64,000 nucleotides of DNA from Rhynchonema sp. JSB1_4 (GCA_030248065.1 JASAMV010000834.1:1-64000); one strand, 5' to 3'. Shown: positions 42,101 through 52,196, counted from the stretch's first letter. Notes: a model not told the origin generated them from the letters alone. A program made the numbers and translations.

Positions 42101-45100
42101 CGCCCGGCCATAAATAACAAAAATTATAATTGAATATGCCAAAACCAAACTATATTATGCACCTAATAAGTATGCAGTGAGCGGCGTGTTTTGTTCCCTC
42201 AGATGTGTGGTGAGTTGTTTTTGCAGATTTGCGGGCAAATCGGACGCCGCGTTTAGTCCCAAATTATCGGCGACAATTTCAAGCAGCTGCTGTTCGTTCA
42301 ATGAAGGCAATGTGACCGTTGTCAGTTGTTTCTTGAGTTTGTCCTTTTTCTCCGGCAAGAACTCGTCCATGGTTTGTCCGGTGGATGTGGTCACAATTAG
42401 AGCACAGTTCTCGGGCAAACTCGCCGGCAATATGGTTCGCGAATCGTTCGTTTTCGTCTGACCGATCGCCCATTTCAGTTTGGCTAGATCGTCGATTAAA
42501 ACGATCAGCGGCACCTGCAGAATTAGTAAACATTTTCTTTTAATTTTTTAAAATTCTGCATTTTTTAAACTGGGAGGTTATGACCGATTAGTACTACAAC
42601 TGCCGCTATTTGGGTAAAAATAAGGATCTTTAATGAAAAAACACCCGTTTCCACAAAAGAACTCGCTTTTGTACCGCTAGATGAAACTCGAAATTCGTGT
42701 CTTGTATCGCCAATTATAATTGACTAGCACTTTCAGAAGGTCTCTAGTAACACAGTGTATATATCAGCACCAGGCACACAAAACATCAGTAAAGTAAATG
42801 GCTATGTTCGTCATCATAATGTATTATACCTGGGCCTGTTGGGCACGTGTGACGGCCGCTTCGAAACATTTGTTGAGATCCGAATATTTGAGTGACGATC
42901 CAATCGAAGCATATTCCTCCTCGCACCCAATCGCGCCGCAGATTTGTGCGCACACACCGCGCCACAATTGATGTCCGTAGCAGGTGTCGGGTGTTAGCGC
43001 GACGAAACGGATCACCATTACCGACTGCTTTTTGGTGTCATTGTCTGAGTGGGTAGATCAGTGTTTTTTTATGTTTCACACAACCGTTTAAGCAACTTAC
43101 TGTAAACATGCGTTCTTAGGGCGGGCTTAGGTTGAATCCGGAAATCGGAATCCGGAAATATTTCCGGAAAACGCATTTTTTGCATGTAAATTCTTGCGTT
43201 TTCCGGGAATATTTCCGGAGCCCAGAAATGTTTTGTATTTTTGCATGCAATTTATTTCCGGGTTCCGGATTTAACCTACGTTCGCCCTTAGCTGCAGTAA
43301 TGTTGAATTTCCTGGAGCGGTTTTTTCGTTCAGTCCGATAGGTTATCCACCAGAGATCGATAAAAACTAGAAATTCGATAGTCGGTGTTTTCTCGTAACA
43401 CGTCATCAGGACATTGGATACGCGTGTAGCAAATTTTCGCGAAATGGTATACCAGTGCGGTTGGACCAACCGATTCTAATCTTTGACTCTGGTTGTATTT
43501 TCGCAACATCACTAAAACGAAAACATGCCTAGCTCACCTGATCCCATCCACAGTGGCACCAAATGTGCTAATTCGCAAAGCAACGTCGTTTTGCCCGAAG
43601 CTTCATCGCCAATAACATTGATCAAACATCCGGCCCTCTTGCTACCGACAACGGTAGACTTGATTTTGTCGATGACTTTCTCAAAGCCGACCAGTTTCTT
43701 CAGTCGATGTTTGGCGGCAAAATACGTGTGCTGCTGCGATTCAAATACGGCGCTGTCTAGCAGCTGATTGGTTGTCAGCAGTTTGACGCCGGCCAATGGC
43801 GGCGGCGTCACGTGATCGGATGTGATGCGGTGATCGATCGATAGACGTGAGTCGATGAGATGTTTCAGGCAGTTGGTGACGCATTCGGCGAACCTAGAGT
43901 GTGTATTACAGTTTACCCTTTTTTATTGTGACGTACTAGACGGGACCTGTGCCCACGGCCCGGCTGCAGCGCCGCGCCCGTGCCGTGCCACCCCCCCCCC
44001 CCCCGAAGACCCGTTAGCGTACCCAAAGCTACCCGTGAAAATTGACCCGTCCGCACTCCGAGGGAGGGGGCCACAGACACACACAGTACGTCTTCCTGTT
44101 TTAGTAGTATACATAGATGATCCGGTCTTGGCATTCCCGGTCAACATGTAGATTATTCACAAAGAATTTTAAATAATAAACGGTATAAAGGGACCCACTG
44201 TCGGTCTTGGATACGAAGCGTTTCAGTTCAAAAAAGCGCATTTATTGTGAAGCGCATTGTTGGTTGCCGTTTTGAGATATTTTTACGAGGGGGGGCGTGC
44301 CCCAGATCGTGGTCCTGTGCAAATGCCCTAGGTGGAAACAAGACCCCAAAAACACCAAAATACATAAGGGCGGACTTAGGTTAAATCCGGAAACCGGAAT
44401 CCGGAAATATTTCCGGAAAACTCATTATTTTTGCATGTAAATCTTTGCGTTTTCCGGAAATATTTCCGGAGTCCGGAAATGTTTTGTATTTTTGCATGCA
44501 AATTATTTCCGGTTTCCGGATTCCGGATTTAAGGGCAGACTTAGGTTGAGCACGGAATCCGGAATTCGGAAATATTTACATGCAAAAATTTTGATCTATT
44601 TCCGGATGCGGAACAGCATCTGCGTTTTCCGGAAATATTTCCGGGTTCCGGTTTCCGGATGAAATATGAAAAACGCAGAACTGGGAAATGTTTTGCTCTC
44701 CTTTGGAAACACAGTGAAGTTAAATGTGGTTGAAGGTTAATTCCGTGTTCCGCAAAATTCATCCGGAAATGGGAATCCGGAAATATTTCTGGAAAACGCA
44801 AAAATTAAAAAATTTGTCCGGAAACGGGAATCCGGAAATATTTTTGTTCAACGTAAGTCCGCCCTAACCTACGTTTGCCCTAAAACAGCACAAGGCACAC
44901 CAACCCGGTGCAATATCGTTTCTTCTCGCGTGTGCCGAACCAGTTGTTGAACTTGTCCACTCCGTCCGCCCATTCGCAGCTCACCGACTGAACGTTTCCG
45001 GGCTCGAGCCGAGCCGAGATCGTTTTCTTGAGATCGGTCAGTCGCACATTCGGTTTGATCTGAGTAAACGACAAGATTATTTTTAGTTGTCTTATAATTC

Positions 45101-48100
45101 AGTGTGGTTGTTTCCAGGAATCAACATTTAGCGCTCCAAGAGACCGTCCGTGTGAGTTCGGCCCCGGGTCCCAGGCATTAGCTGAGCCTGAGTTTGACAT
45201 GTCAAGCCTGATTTTTCCTGATGAGCCTAACCTGATCGAAGTAGTCCTGTTTCGACCAAGAAGCGTCCGTGAATCGGCTCAACGTTTGTTGATCTGTTAG
45301 CTCGTCAATTTTGATGCCTAAAATATGCTCCGCATCAATTAATTACAGATGTTCGGTGGGGGACATACAATACAAACGGGCACATTAGTGTGTACAAGCC
45401 AACAAACAATATTCACCTTCGAACTGTCTCTGCATCACCAGCACATTGTTTCGAGAGTCTGGTGCATCGAGAGCTGCAGATACAATGGTGTCCAGGGCTG
45501 ATTTCATAGCGAGTTCACTGTCTTTGACATTTGACTTTTGCACATGGCTGGCAAAAATGGTGACCAGTTGATGGTGGACTGTCGACAGGGATCTGAAGCA
45601 TTGGAGGTCAGGAAATTTTTTTTGAAAATGCATGGAGGTATATGCAAGTGCGACCAAGTGTATGCTTTCATAACGGGCACTTCCAGTTGGAATCTCCAGT
45701 TGATGTTGTCATGGGACTATTATGTGGGGTGTCCATTTCAAGCACAGTAGCACGGTGGGGACTACCAGAAGCACCAACATTTATGGGCTTTTGACAGGCG
45801 GGCGAATAACTTTGAAAAACACTGCGGTGGTGTGGGCCGCTAATGGTCCCACCAGCCGGAGTCACAAAAGACATAAATGTTTTTTTTGTCAAATTCAATT
45901 TTGTTGACCCATGGCAACACACTGCATTGAGTGCGGGCGATTATCTCACTGGCAAAACACGCATGATAAAAACAAAAAGGCATACCAAAAGAAAAGCATC
46001 CGATCAGACAAAGTGAAGAAATACAGTATGTGCACCAACCTTGTTGTGCTGGCATCGTTCTGCAGCACATACACGGCGGGATCAATTGCACTCGCTTTGT
46101 ACCACTCGTCGAGTAGGCGAGAGTCTGCAACAATGTTTCACGCACTATTGCGTCTTACGCTAGAATCAGAACACCTGAGTACCCGAGTAGTGGCTTCAGA
46201 GACCTGTGTCGAAGAAATACAGATTCAAAGATTGCGTCAGAGCCTCTTGTGCCTGACAAATGTGAGCCCTTTTTGCTGCTGTGCGCATTGCGTTCAGTAA
46301 AAGCGCGTCACCATGCTCAGGAGCGAGGCAATTTTGTTGCAAAATCTGCCGTGAACATAACCAACCGAGTTTCGCCTCCACGGCCGTTGTTTTAATGGCG
46401 TTGTGTTGCTGTTGAGTTAATCTGGTTGGCAGTGTCGGCTGACCGTAGCGATCACCAAGCAGAACCTGGCGTTTTCTAACTTTAGATGATGACTCTTCAA
46501 ACAGCTGTCCACCGGAGGATGGACAAGGATAGGTTCTCAGAGTACGGATGAACAGCTTCATGATACCCTGCGGTGTTGCACACTGTCAACCACAGCCTCA
46601 TCGCTAGAGCCAATCACTATTGTAGATATCAACACCCATGTTTGGTACTGTGAATCTGGCTCAACATCAAGACACATCTGCTGCGTCGACTGATCAAGTG
46701 ATCACGTTTGGGTCGGTGATATTTTTATACACACGCTGTCTTTCTGGTGAATAGCGAAGAACAAAATTGCACATGAGTCATAGCGATGACAACGGCCGTT
46801 TCGAGAATCCGGGCCCATTGCAGTTAGGTTAGCTAACCACCAAGAACACGCCCAACGACGTGCGGCGACAATGGTGCAGTTCGTCCAGGCAGTGTCGCAT
46901 CAGATGCCCATCGATTCCCCTCTGGTCGTCACCGGTCAGGTACGGGTCCGTCACCAACAGATCGGCATTGCGATTCACACAGTGCGCTTGCAGATCGGGC
47001 ACTATGTCACGCCAGAACAGTGTGCGCTCCAGTTCGAAGTCTGCGGGAAAAGTTAATTTTCTTTTTTTTGACAGATTGTGCCGTGAGCACCGTCAAGGAG
47101 CGGCCCCCGCGGCCCCCGGCCCCCCCTATTAAAAACGGCGTACGGACGGAGGCGGGGGCCCAAGCCACGACCGGAAAGACACGGACCCACCCCCGGAGCG
47201 AACGCCCAATCAGCCATACCTAGTATATATATAGGCGACGATAGGGCGTACACGAAAACGACGGGAACGAAACTGAATATTCTGGGCATATTTTTTATTC
47301 TATGTCAGAGAACCAGAAATATCTCCAGCTTATTGTACGCAAACTGGAAATATTTCCGCGCAGTTCTAACATTTATGTCCCTGGGTTATTTACTGCGTGG
47401 TGTGTGCTTGCAACATTTTGTTTGATTACAGGGTGAGCCGAAATACATACACTGTATTGTTATTGGTTGTGCAGTCATTGTTTCGATTTGTGATAATTTG
47501 CTAATTTTTTATGTCTGTGTGGCGCTTTGCAGCACCCTTCGATGTTTGCAAACATGTTTTCAGGCACCGAGAATTCTAAACAAGCCCCTAATACTGCGCT
47601 ATTAAAATCAAACTTTCTGACTCATAGCAGTCTGTGTGCATGTTCATGCTGAGAAAGAAGGACGCCGGATAATTTCTCATGTGTTGGGCACATTTTCCAA
47701 AAGCAGTAGTGTTTATTTGCTGATTGGATTTTACACTTAGAATTTCGTGAGCATTGGCTTGAACAGTTTTTAATGACCTCAAACACGAGGAATTCTCCGG
47801 GTTCTCTGCTTTCCTCAGATATGGAGAGAAATAACAAATGATAAAGTTAGTTGATAGCGAGAGTAGGTTTTAATTTAACTGAAATATACTGAAATGCAAA
47901 TAATTAACGCCAAGAGACATAATAGCAATAAATGAAAATAATATATTCAACTAAAAAAAAAATAATACACATCTTACTGGGTATTGGTCGCACAATGACT
48001 TTATAAGAAATGGTCAAATTTTTTTCCTGAATCGCAAAGAGGGAAAGTGACGGGGCAGTGACGTTGCGTTGCGCGATCGCACACAAAACACGTTGTAAAG

Positions 48101-48670
48101 AGAATGTTTCAGACCTGCGGCAACGTGGTTGATCTGCTGCATTATTTTCAGGTGAAAATGTTTTGTGAGAATCACAAATAGCACAGTGGTTAAGAGTGAC
48201 TGAACGTGAAAATCAGGATTCATTTGATGAATTCTTATATAGCCATTGTGCGACCAATAAAAGCAGGCACTCCCTGTTCACTTTCGGCAGGCACAGAACT
48301 GATTCTGACGAAAAGCAGAAGCAAATCGATGATAGAGAACCTGTCTGAGAGCGGACAATCGCTATATTGTTGGCAATAATCCCAGAATTCTACAGTTGCC
48401 CTTCCCAGAATACATGTTGCTTCAGCCATCAACTGAATTTCGAATACCTTCATGGCTCAAAAACTTCTATCATGTAATAAGATACTTATATGCCTCGCAC
48501 ACCGCCCGACCTGAAGCGGCGGCACTGGCGAGCACGAATTTGATGGCGCGCGGTTTGCGTCTCGCGGTCGCGTCATTTATGATGCCCATCAGACCGCTTT
48601 GACGGTTGGCCTCCATTGAGGAACAATCCATGGTCTTCACGGGCGTTGATTTGTCGACATCCGATGACAT
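30158..48670 (-). CDS. NACHT and WD-repeat protein, NWD1-like, complete, 31 exons
   Basis: Large signal-transduction ATPase, probably a cytosolic scaffold that oligomerises on ATP binding. Exons on minus: 48670-48511, 47040-46841, 46465-46204, 46124-46040, 45592-45417, 45317-45232, 45059-44905, 43893-43538, 43044-42830, 42514-42163, 41803-41435, 41104-40992, 40573-40441, 39967-39812, 39172-39019, 38922-38837, 38507-38332, 38020-37873, 37560-37460, 37094-36878, 36559-36368, 36282-36125, 35402-35219, 34902-34709, 34308-34165, 33948-33875, 33600-33429, 32979-32837, 32691-32624, 32478-32242, 30762-30158. They total 5,871 nt (1,956 residues), in phase throughout. N-terminal family block: KFVLASAAASDFELER, VLLGDRYG, LLDEWYK. 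Walker A GDEASGKTT near residue 470, Walker B LIVLIDD near 570, winged-helix region to about 1000, WD repeats about 1060-1755, then a Ser/Asn-rich tail. Vertebrate NWD1/NWD2 run about 1,560-1,740 residues. Exon 29 has an AT instead of a GT donor. The start is the first ATG of exon 1, followed by the expected N-terminal motif. Confidence 0.92.
30553..30730 (-). repeat. AAC/Asn-codon repeat in last NWD1-like exon
   Basis: AAC-rich trinucleotide repeats on the minus strand encode Asn runs broken by Thr, Lys and Gln. The plus-strand reading gives a Leu/Val-rich frame that is only the antisense. Confidence 0.8.
31089..31655. mobile_element. Foldback element in last intron of the NWD1-like gene
   Basis: The arms are inverse copies: GCCGCTATTGTTTTTT near the ends, then CGATCCGTCAAGATGG-like and ACGAACTTCACCAA segments. 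The central GGCGGCGGGTTACGGTAG also has its inverse. No coding region. Confidence 0.75.
34985..35020. repeat. Short GGTCGCACAA inverted repeat
   Basis: GGGGTCGCACAAGGACTATTGTGCGACC is a small palindrome whose ends match the TTGGTCGCACAAT termini of the MITEs at 47984 and 48897. It may be an internally deleted copy. Confidence 0.5.
35486..35709. mobile_element. MITE with GGGTGATA-TTTCGAAACGG ends
   Basis: The 224-bp element in an NWD1-like intron has GGGTGATATTTTCGAAACGG at the left and the inverse at the right. Long inverted arms contain AGCTCGGTCGGTGTCAGCT and TGTAAACATGAAACAT. ATA flanks both sides, suggesting a TA target. Confidence 0.7.
36668..36811. mobile_element. MITE with GTCGTCAAAT ends, copy 2
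   Basis: It is similar along its length to 26095-26236 (AATAATACATGAGCCC core, GTCGTCAAATCATGTCGTCA at the left, inverse at the right). It lies in an NWD1-like intron. Confidence 0.65.
39299..39375 (-). repeat. tRNA-derived SINE head, copy 2
   Basis: On the minus strand an A-box-like AGCTCCAGCAGGTC is followed by CCTCGGTTTGAGG and a B-box-like GAGTTCGAGCGCC. It shares the GGACCTGAGTTCGAGC segment and the GTCG 3' end with the copies near 15300 and 63860. Confidence 0.45.
39541..39701. repeat. Foldback repeat, GTACCAGCTGCAATT family, copy 2
   Basis: GTACAGTACCAGCTGCAATT and the exact inverse bound 161 bp of palindromic GCCTGCAGGC-rich DNA. Related to 17668-18221 by the ends. Confidence 0.8.
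42163..43893 (-). other. NACHT nucleotide-binding region of the NWD1-like protein
   Basis: Exons 8-10 hold the P-loop GDEASGKTTLL (exon 8), the SVMVIRFVALTPDT block with the conserved strand after the P-loop (exon 9), and Walker B PLIVLIDDL followed by the sensor-like LIVTTSTG (exon 10). Lys, Thr and the two Walker B Asp are intact, so ATP or GTP binding is expected. Confidence 0.9.
43127..43290. repeat. Palindromic MITE with TCCGGAAATATTTCCGGA motifs, copy 1
   Basis: It is bounded by AGGGCGGGCTTAGGTTGAAT and an inverse-type ACCTACGTTCGCCCTTA. The interior is overlapping TTCCGGAA palindromes with TTTTTGCATG on both sides of the centre. Further copies follow at 44365 and 44534. Confidence 0.7.
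43936..44117 (-). mobile_element. Non-autonomous Helitron-like element, copy 1
   Basis: On the minus strand it begins A|TCTATGTATACTACTAAAA and ends in a GC-rich hairpin followed by GTCTAG|T. A 5' TC, a 3' CTRR preceded by a hairpin, and insertion between A and T are Helitron hallmarks. It is homologous to 49932-50136. It lies 42 bp upstream of the exon 8 acceptor of the NWD1-like gene. Confidence 0.65.
44365..44880. repeat. Palindromic TCCGGAAATATTTCCGGA MITEs, two copies
   Basis: One copy spans about 44365-44533 and closely matches 43127-43290. A second, more scrambled copy spans about 44534-44880 and ends AACGTAAGTCCGCCCT-type sequence. Both lie in NWD1-like intron 7. Confidence 0.7.
47984..48257. 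mobile_element. 274-bp TA-flanked MITE, copy 1 (NWD1-like intron 1)
   Basis: The ends TTGGTCGCACAATG-CTATATAAGAA and their inverse bound 274 bp and are flanked by TA on both sides (47982-47983, 48258-48259). This suggests mobilisation by a Tc1/mariner-type transposase. No coding region. Confidence 0.8.
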
Positions 48671-48896
48671 TATGTCGATAAATTCAGATAATTACTATTT
48701 TCTGGAAGGATATTGTTGTTTGATGCGAAGGTACCGATGTGCTGATCGATGCTTTGCCAGGCAGAGCGGAACAAGAAGTGATCAGGCGTGAAATCGAATT
48801 TGAGTTTCTGGTTATTCGAAGTGTTCACTAGTACGTGGAACTCGACATAGCAGAACGTGTGAATGTAGCACCTTTTGAGTTGGTGTTTATATGATA
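48671..48896 (-). promoter_or_regulatory. Presumed promoter/5' leader of the NWD1-like gene
   Basis: The 226 bp between the start codon (48670) and the MITE copy 2 should contain the leader and possibly the core promoter. I see no defined element. The assignment is by position only. Confidence 0.3.
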
Positions 48897-49170
48897 TTAG
48901 TCGCACAATGACTTTATAAGAATTGGTCAAATTTTTTTCCTGAATCGTGAAGGAGGAAACTGACGGGGCAGTGACGTTGCGTTGCGCGATAAAACACAAA
49001 GACTGCAGTCAGCAAAATGTTTCAGATCTGCGGCAACGTGGGTGCTCTGCCAGATTATTTTCAGCTGAAAATGTTTTGTGAGAATCGCAAGTAGCACAGT
49101 GGATGTGAGTGACTGAACGTGAAAATCAGGATTGGTTTGATGAATTCTTATATGATCATTGTGCGACCAA
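48897..49170. mobile_element. 274-bp TA-flanked MITE, copy 2 (upstream of NWD1-like ATG)
   Basis: It has the same length and orientation as copy 1 and is highly similar (CTGACGGGGCAGTGACGTTG and GAACGTGAAAATCAGGATT shared or nearly so). TA flanks both sides (48895-48896, 49171-49172). Confidence 0.8.
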
Positions 49171-49931
49171 TACACATTACATCTTAGTAACCACGCAACT
49201 TTCACACCCTGTTCTTGATTGACATCCATGCAATGTATTGTCACTTATGTATATGGACAGTGCGCACGTAGCCGGCTTGCTGATGTTTCATTCGTGTATG
49301 TTATACTATACATCGAAACATTTTCGAGCAACAGATTGCAATCGTGTTATCAATCCAGGTTTGTACTACAGTGCTGATGTACATACATACATACAGCACT
49401 CAATCGCAATCAGTACATGCTCAACTCAACAACATAGAGTTTTTTTTCATGTCTCACGTGCCTTTGGGGCAGCTTTATGGACATGAAGGAATTGCGGTAT
49501 TCATATTCATACAGATGCTCATAGGTGGAGAGGGAAAGAAGCCGCAACAACGCCTGTGATCTGAAAGAAACTATACATGCATGTCGTGCAGCCAACACCC
49601 ACATTGAAAGAACAATATGCAAGAATGGGATTCGTCTGCATCTGAATCGGTCTTACGGTAGTACTTCGGCCTTAGCAACGTTTTTCATTCGGCCAGTTTC
49701 CCAGGGCAACGGTCAAGATGCAGCAAGCATACAGTATGTGATCTTCAGCACAATGCTGTGAGGTCTTTGCACGGTAACCTAGGACCAACTCGCATTATCT
49801 TACATGGATATGTGTATGTGGGATTGAATTGAATAATAATATGACAACGTCATTGTGCAAGTTTTTACCTACGTATGTCGTTAGATTGTTAGTTGTTTGG
49901 GAACACTTTCAGCAGCGCCGGGGCGCAACAA
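49171..49931. other. Intergenic DNA upstream of the NWD1-like gene
   Basis: It contains a short ACATACATACATACA run at about 49380. No exon or transposon was recognised. Confidence 0.35.
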
Positions 49932-50136
49932 TCTATACTACTAAAACAGGAAGCCGTATGTACATATGTAGGGTATGTACATAGGCCACCCCTCTCCCCA
50001 CCCCTTACCCAGGGGGTTGGGTAAAAGAACGACGGCGTATTTGTTCTTAAAAAACAAAAAATTGATTTATCTTGGAAATCGGGGGTCGGCACGGGCGCGG
50101 CGCTGTAGCCGGGCCGTAGGCACGGGTCCCGTCTGG
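49932..50136 (+). mobile_element. Non-autonomous Helitron-like element, copy 2
   Basis: It starts A|TCTATACTACTAAAACAGG and ends with a GC-rich hairpin (GGCACGGGCGCGGCGC.. and inverse-like GCCGGGCC..) followed by GTCTGG|T, fitting TC..CTRR termini and an A/T target. Its ends match the copy at 43936-44117 in the opposite orientation. Confidence 0.65.
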
Positions 50137-50346
50137 TTCTGTACCAATTACTGGAAAAGGGTATCGGAGAATTTCGATTTAGCTCACCAATTGAACTTCT
50201 CCGGCACAGTCCTCAGTCAAGGTGAGTGGTGACCGCTGCTATAGTCCATGACTAAGGAACTATTCTCCTCGTCTGGTATACATCGCAGCAAAAAGCCAAT
50301 GATGCTTGGTGCTCAAAAATGAAGTTTTCTGAATGCCTGGGGCTTA

Positions 50347-50657
50347 GTGGGATACTCCGATCCAGAATTTCATGGTCATATTGATAATGTGCGATGGTTT
50401 ACTGACCATTGCACCGAAGAATTCACAAGTGGATCTTGTGATGAGGATGTTTTGTTTTACCTCATGCTGAAAACGAACAAGCCTGAGGTGCTCCTTCAAA
50501 CTAATGAACCATACAGTATTTTGTTCGGTTTCTGGGAACTATTGTACAATTTATCAAGCTATACCAGACGCCAAATTAGAAAGATGAACGGGCGAGACAC
50601 GCGTTGTTTTGTTCGAGGAAATCCTGTGGCTCGCTATAAAAAGCCGTCAGCTGCATT
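50347..50657 (+). CDS. Unassigned possible exon
   Basis: An open stretch of about 103 codons lies between an AG acceptor (GGCTTAG) and a GTGAGC donor. The product would be rich in acidic and aromatic residues (SGSCDEDVLFYLML, then FWELLYNLSSY) and end in a basic segment. I recognise no family. Codon use is more AT-rich than in the neighbouring genes. It could be an exon, a piece of a mobile element next to the Penelope-like repeat, or chance. Confidence 0.25.
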
Positions 50658-50699
50658 TGTGAGCGCGCACATTTTCGATGATCGCAACAAAAAAGGACA

Positions 50700-51130
50700 G
50701 TTGTTGTGTGTCTTTGAGAGACGAACAGCACCAAATTCCAATACACAGAATATATTGCCGAATTTTCGACACTCAATAGTGTCCTCGTCAGGGCTAAAAT
50801 CAACAAAAAAGAGAGATAGGAACCGGTTGTCACAAGACATCATTTCAGAAAACGCAAACAAGGTGCAAAACAGTCAGATAAACAAGTGGCATTTTGATAC
50901 AGATATTGGCTATTGTTGGGTTTCAGTGCTCTGTTGATGTATGGATTGCGAGCGAGAATAAAGGCCGACTCCATAACTCCATAAGTTGTTTTTCTGTGTT
51001 ACAGTGGTCTAGCACCTTTACGTGTTGCACTGTACATTGATGTGTGCGCATATGAATGGTCATGCCTGAGGCATTGTTGTTTTGCTTGGTGGTGCCATTG
51101 ATGTGTTCTTGCACGCGCTGTTTTAGGGTT
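50700..51130 (-). mobile_element. Penelope-like element, left inverted arm
   Basis: This 431-bp arm is repeated almost exactly in inverse at 51440-51869. Read on the minus strand it contains the 3' part of the endonuclease frame and then the 3' tail with a hammerhead-like motif. The reverse transcriptase is not in the window. Confidence 0.75.
50757..50794 (-). ncRNA. Hammerhead ribozyme-like motif, left arm
   Basis: On the minus strand it reads GCC, the core CTGACGA, a hairpin GGACAC-TATTGA-GTGTC, GAAA, AATTC-type junction, then GGC that can pair with the first GCC. The CUGANGA and GAAA core elements are exact. Helix III would be only a palindromic AAUU, as in dimer-active hammerheads. Hammerheads are an established feature of Penelope-like elements. 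Confidence 0.65.
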
Positions 51131-51273
51131 CGTGTGGTAGAGCCGATGTATGTGTAGCCTTGTGGACATGAACACGTTAATTCATACACGCAATTGCGAC
51201 TGTCTGTGACTTGGGTGTTGGTGTTACGTTTGTAGTAGAGGAGCCCCCGCAGCGTTTGTTGCTTGCTGAACAC
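50923..51273 (-). CDS. GIY-YIG endonuclease domain of a Penelope-like retroelement, 3' end
   Basis: The frame encodes the DNA-nicking domain that Penelope-like elements use for integration. Visible are CVYELTC and CPQGYTYIGSTTRTLKQRVQ, which contain the zinc-type Cys spacing, the GxY..YIG strand, the catalytic Arg (LKQR) and EH, then MRTHQC and a conserved Glu in TEKQLMELW. About 116 residues are open to a stop; the upstream reverse transcriptase is absent, so the element is 5'-truncated. The C-terminal half lies in the left inverted arm. A hammerhead motif lies downstream. Confidence 0.8.
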   Translation of the reverse strand: MFSKQQTLRGLLYYKRNTNTQVTDSRNCVYELTCSCPQGYTYIGSTTRTLKQRVQEHINGTTKQNNNASGMTIHMRTHQCTVQHVKVLDHCNTEKQLMELWSRPLFSLAIHTSTEH

Positions 51274-51439
51274 CAGCTGAGTCCTACTCTACCCCGCCCA
51301 TAACCACGCCCAACACCGCTCCCCCAAAGACCCGCACACACACACACACGACACATCACCAACCGACCTATCCACCCCCCCCCCCTAGCCCTACCCCAAC
51401 AACCCACAGCCCTCCCACCCCCCCACACGCCCCCCCCCA
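51274..51439. repeat. C-rich low-complexity spacer
   Basis: It is almost pure C and A on the plus strand with many C homopolymers and a short (CA)n. It separates the two inverted arms and matches no neighbour in composition. It could be a real satellite-like insertion or a sequencing or assembly artefact at a hairpin. Confidence 0.6.
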
Positions 51440-51869
51440 AACCCTAAAACAGCGCGTGCAAGAACACATCAATGGCACCACCAAGCAAAACAACAATGCC
51501 TCAGGCATGACCATTCATATGCGCACACATCAATGTACAGTGCAACACGTAAAGGTGCTAGACCACTGTAACACAGAAAAACAACTTATGGAGTTATGGA
51601 GTCGGCCTTTATTCTCGCTCGCAATCCATACATCAACAGAGCACTGAAACCCAACAATAGCCAATATCTGTATCAAAATGCCACTTGTTTATCTGACTGT
51701 TTTGCACCTTGTTTGCGTTTTCTGAAATGATGTCTTGTGACAACCGGTTCCTATCTCTCTTTTTGTTGATTTTAGCCCTGACGAGGACACTATTGAGTGT
51801 CGAAAATTCGGCAATATATTCTGTGTATTGGAATTTGGTGCTGTTCGTCTCTCAAAGACACACAACAAC
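51440..51869 (+). pseudogene. Penelope-like element, right inverted arm with endonuclease fragment
   Basis: This is an inverse copy of 50700-51130. The plus strand encodes the same endonuclease residues from RVQEHINGT to the stop at about 51647 but lacks the YIG strand. It is therefore a fragment that cannot make an active nuclease. Confidence 0.75.
51775..51812 (+). ncRNA. Hammerhead ribozyme-like motif, right arm
   Basis: The inverse copy of the motif at 50757-50794: CTGACGA at 51778-51784, GAAA at 51802-51805, closing GCC/GGC at the ends. The candidate cleavage triplet is UUC at 51807-51809. Confidence 0.65.
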
Positions 51870-51976
51870 ATGATTGCATCACGGCACTGCCATCCCGGCA
51901 ACATCAAAGATAAAAAAGGAAAGCTTTTTTGATGCGCCTGAACCTGAGCTGTGGACCTGGCGTAGTGCCCGGCGTG

Positions 51977-52196
51977 TATACTCTGACAATACTTTTGGGA
52001 GAAACTTTTCAAATGTGTTGCCTGATCCGTAAAGCACATAGTTTCGTAGCATTTCGCAAATCACTACGTTAGACTGTACGTTGTGTGGAGCGGCTGGCAG
52101 TCACATGACCGCTGCAGCTAATACACGCATAATGAGCTTTACGGATCAGGCAACGCTTTTGAAAAGTTTCTCCCAAAAGTATTGTCGGAGTATATG
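51977..52196. repeat. Foldback repeat, TTGCCTGATC family, copy 1
   Basis: ACTTTTGGGAGAAACTTTTC followed by TTGCCTGATCCGTAAAGC on the left is mirrored on the right. The TTGCCTGATC-G--AAGCACAT core also occurs in the foldback at 57339-57559. Confidence 0.65.
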
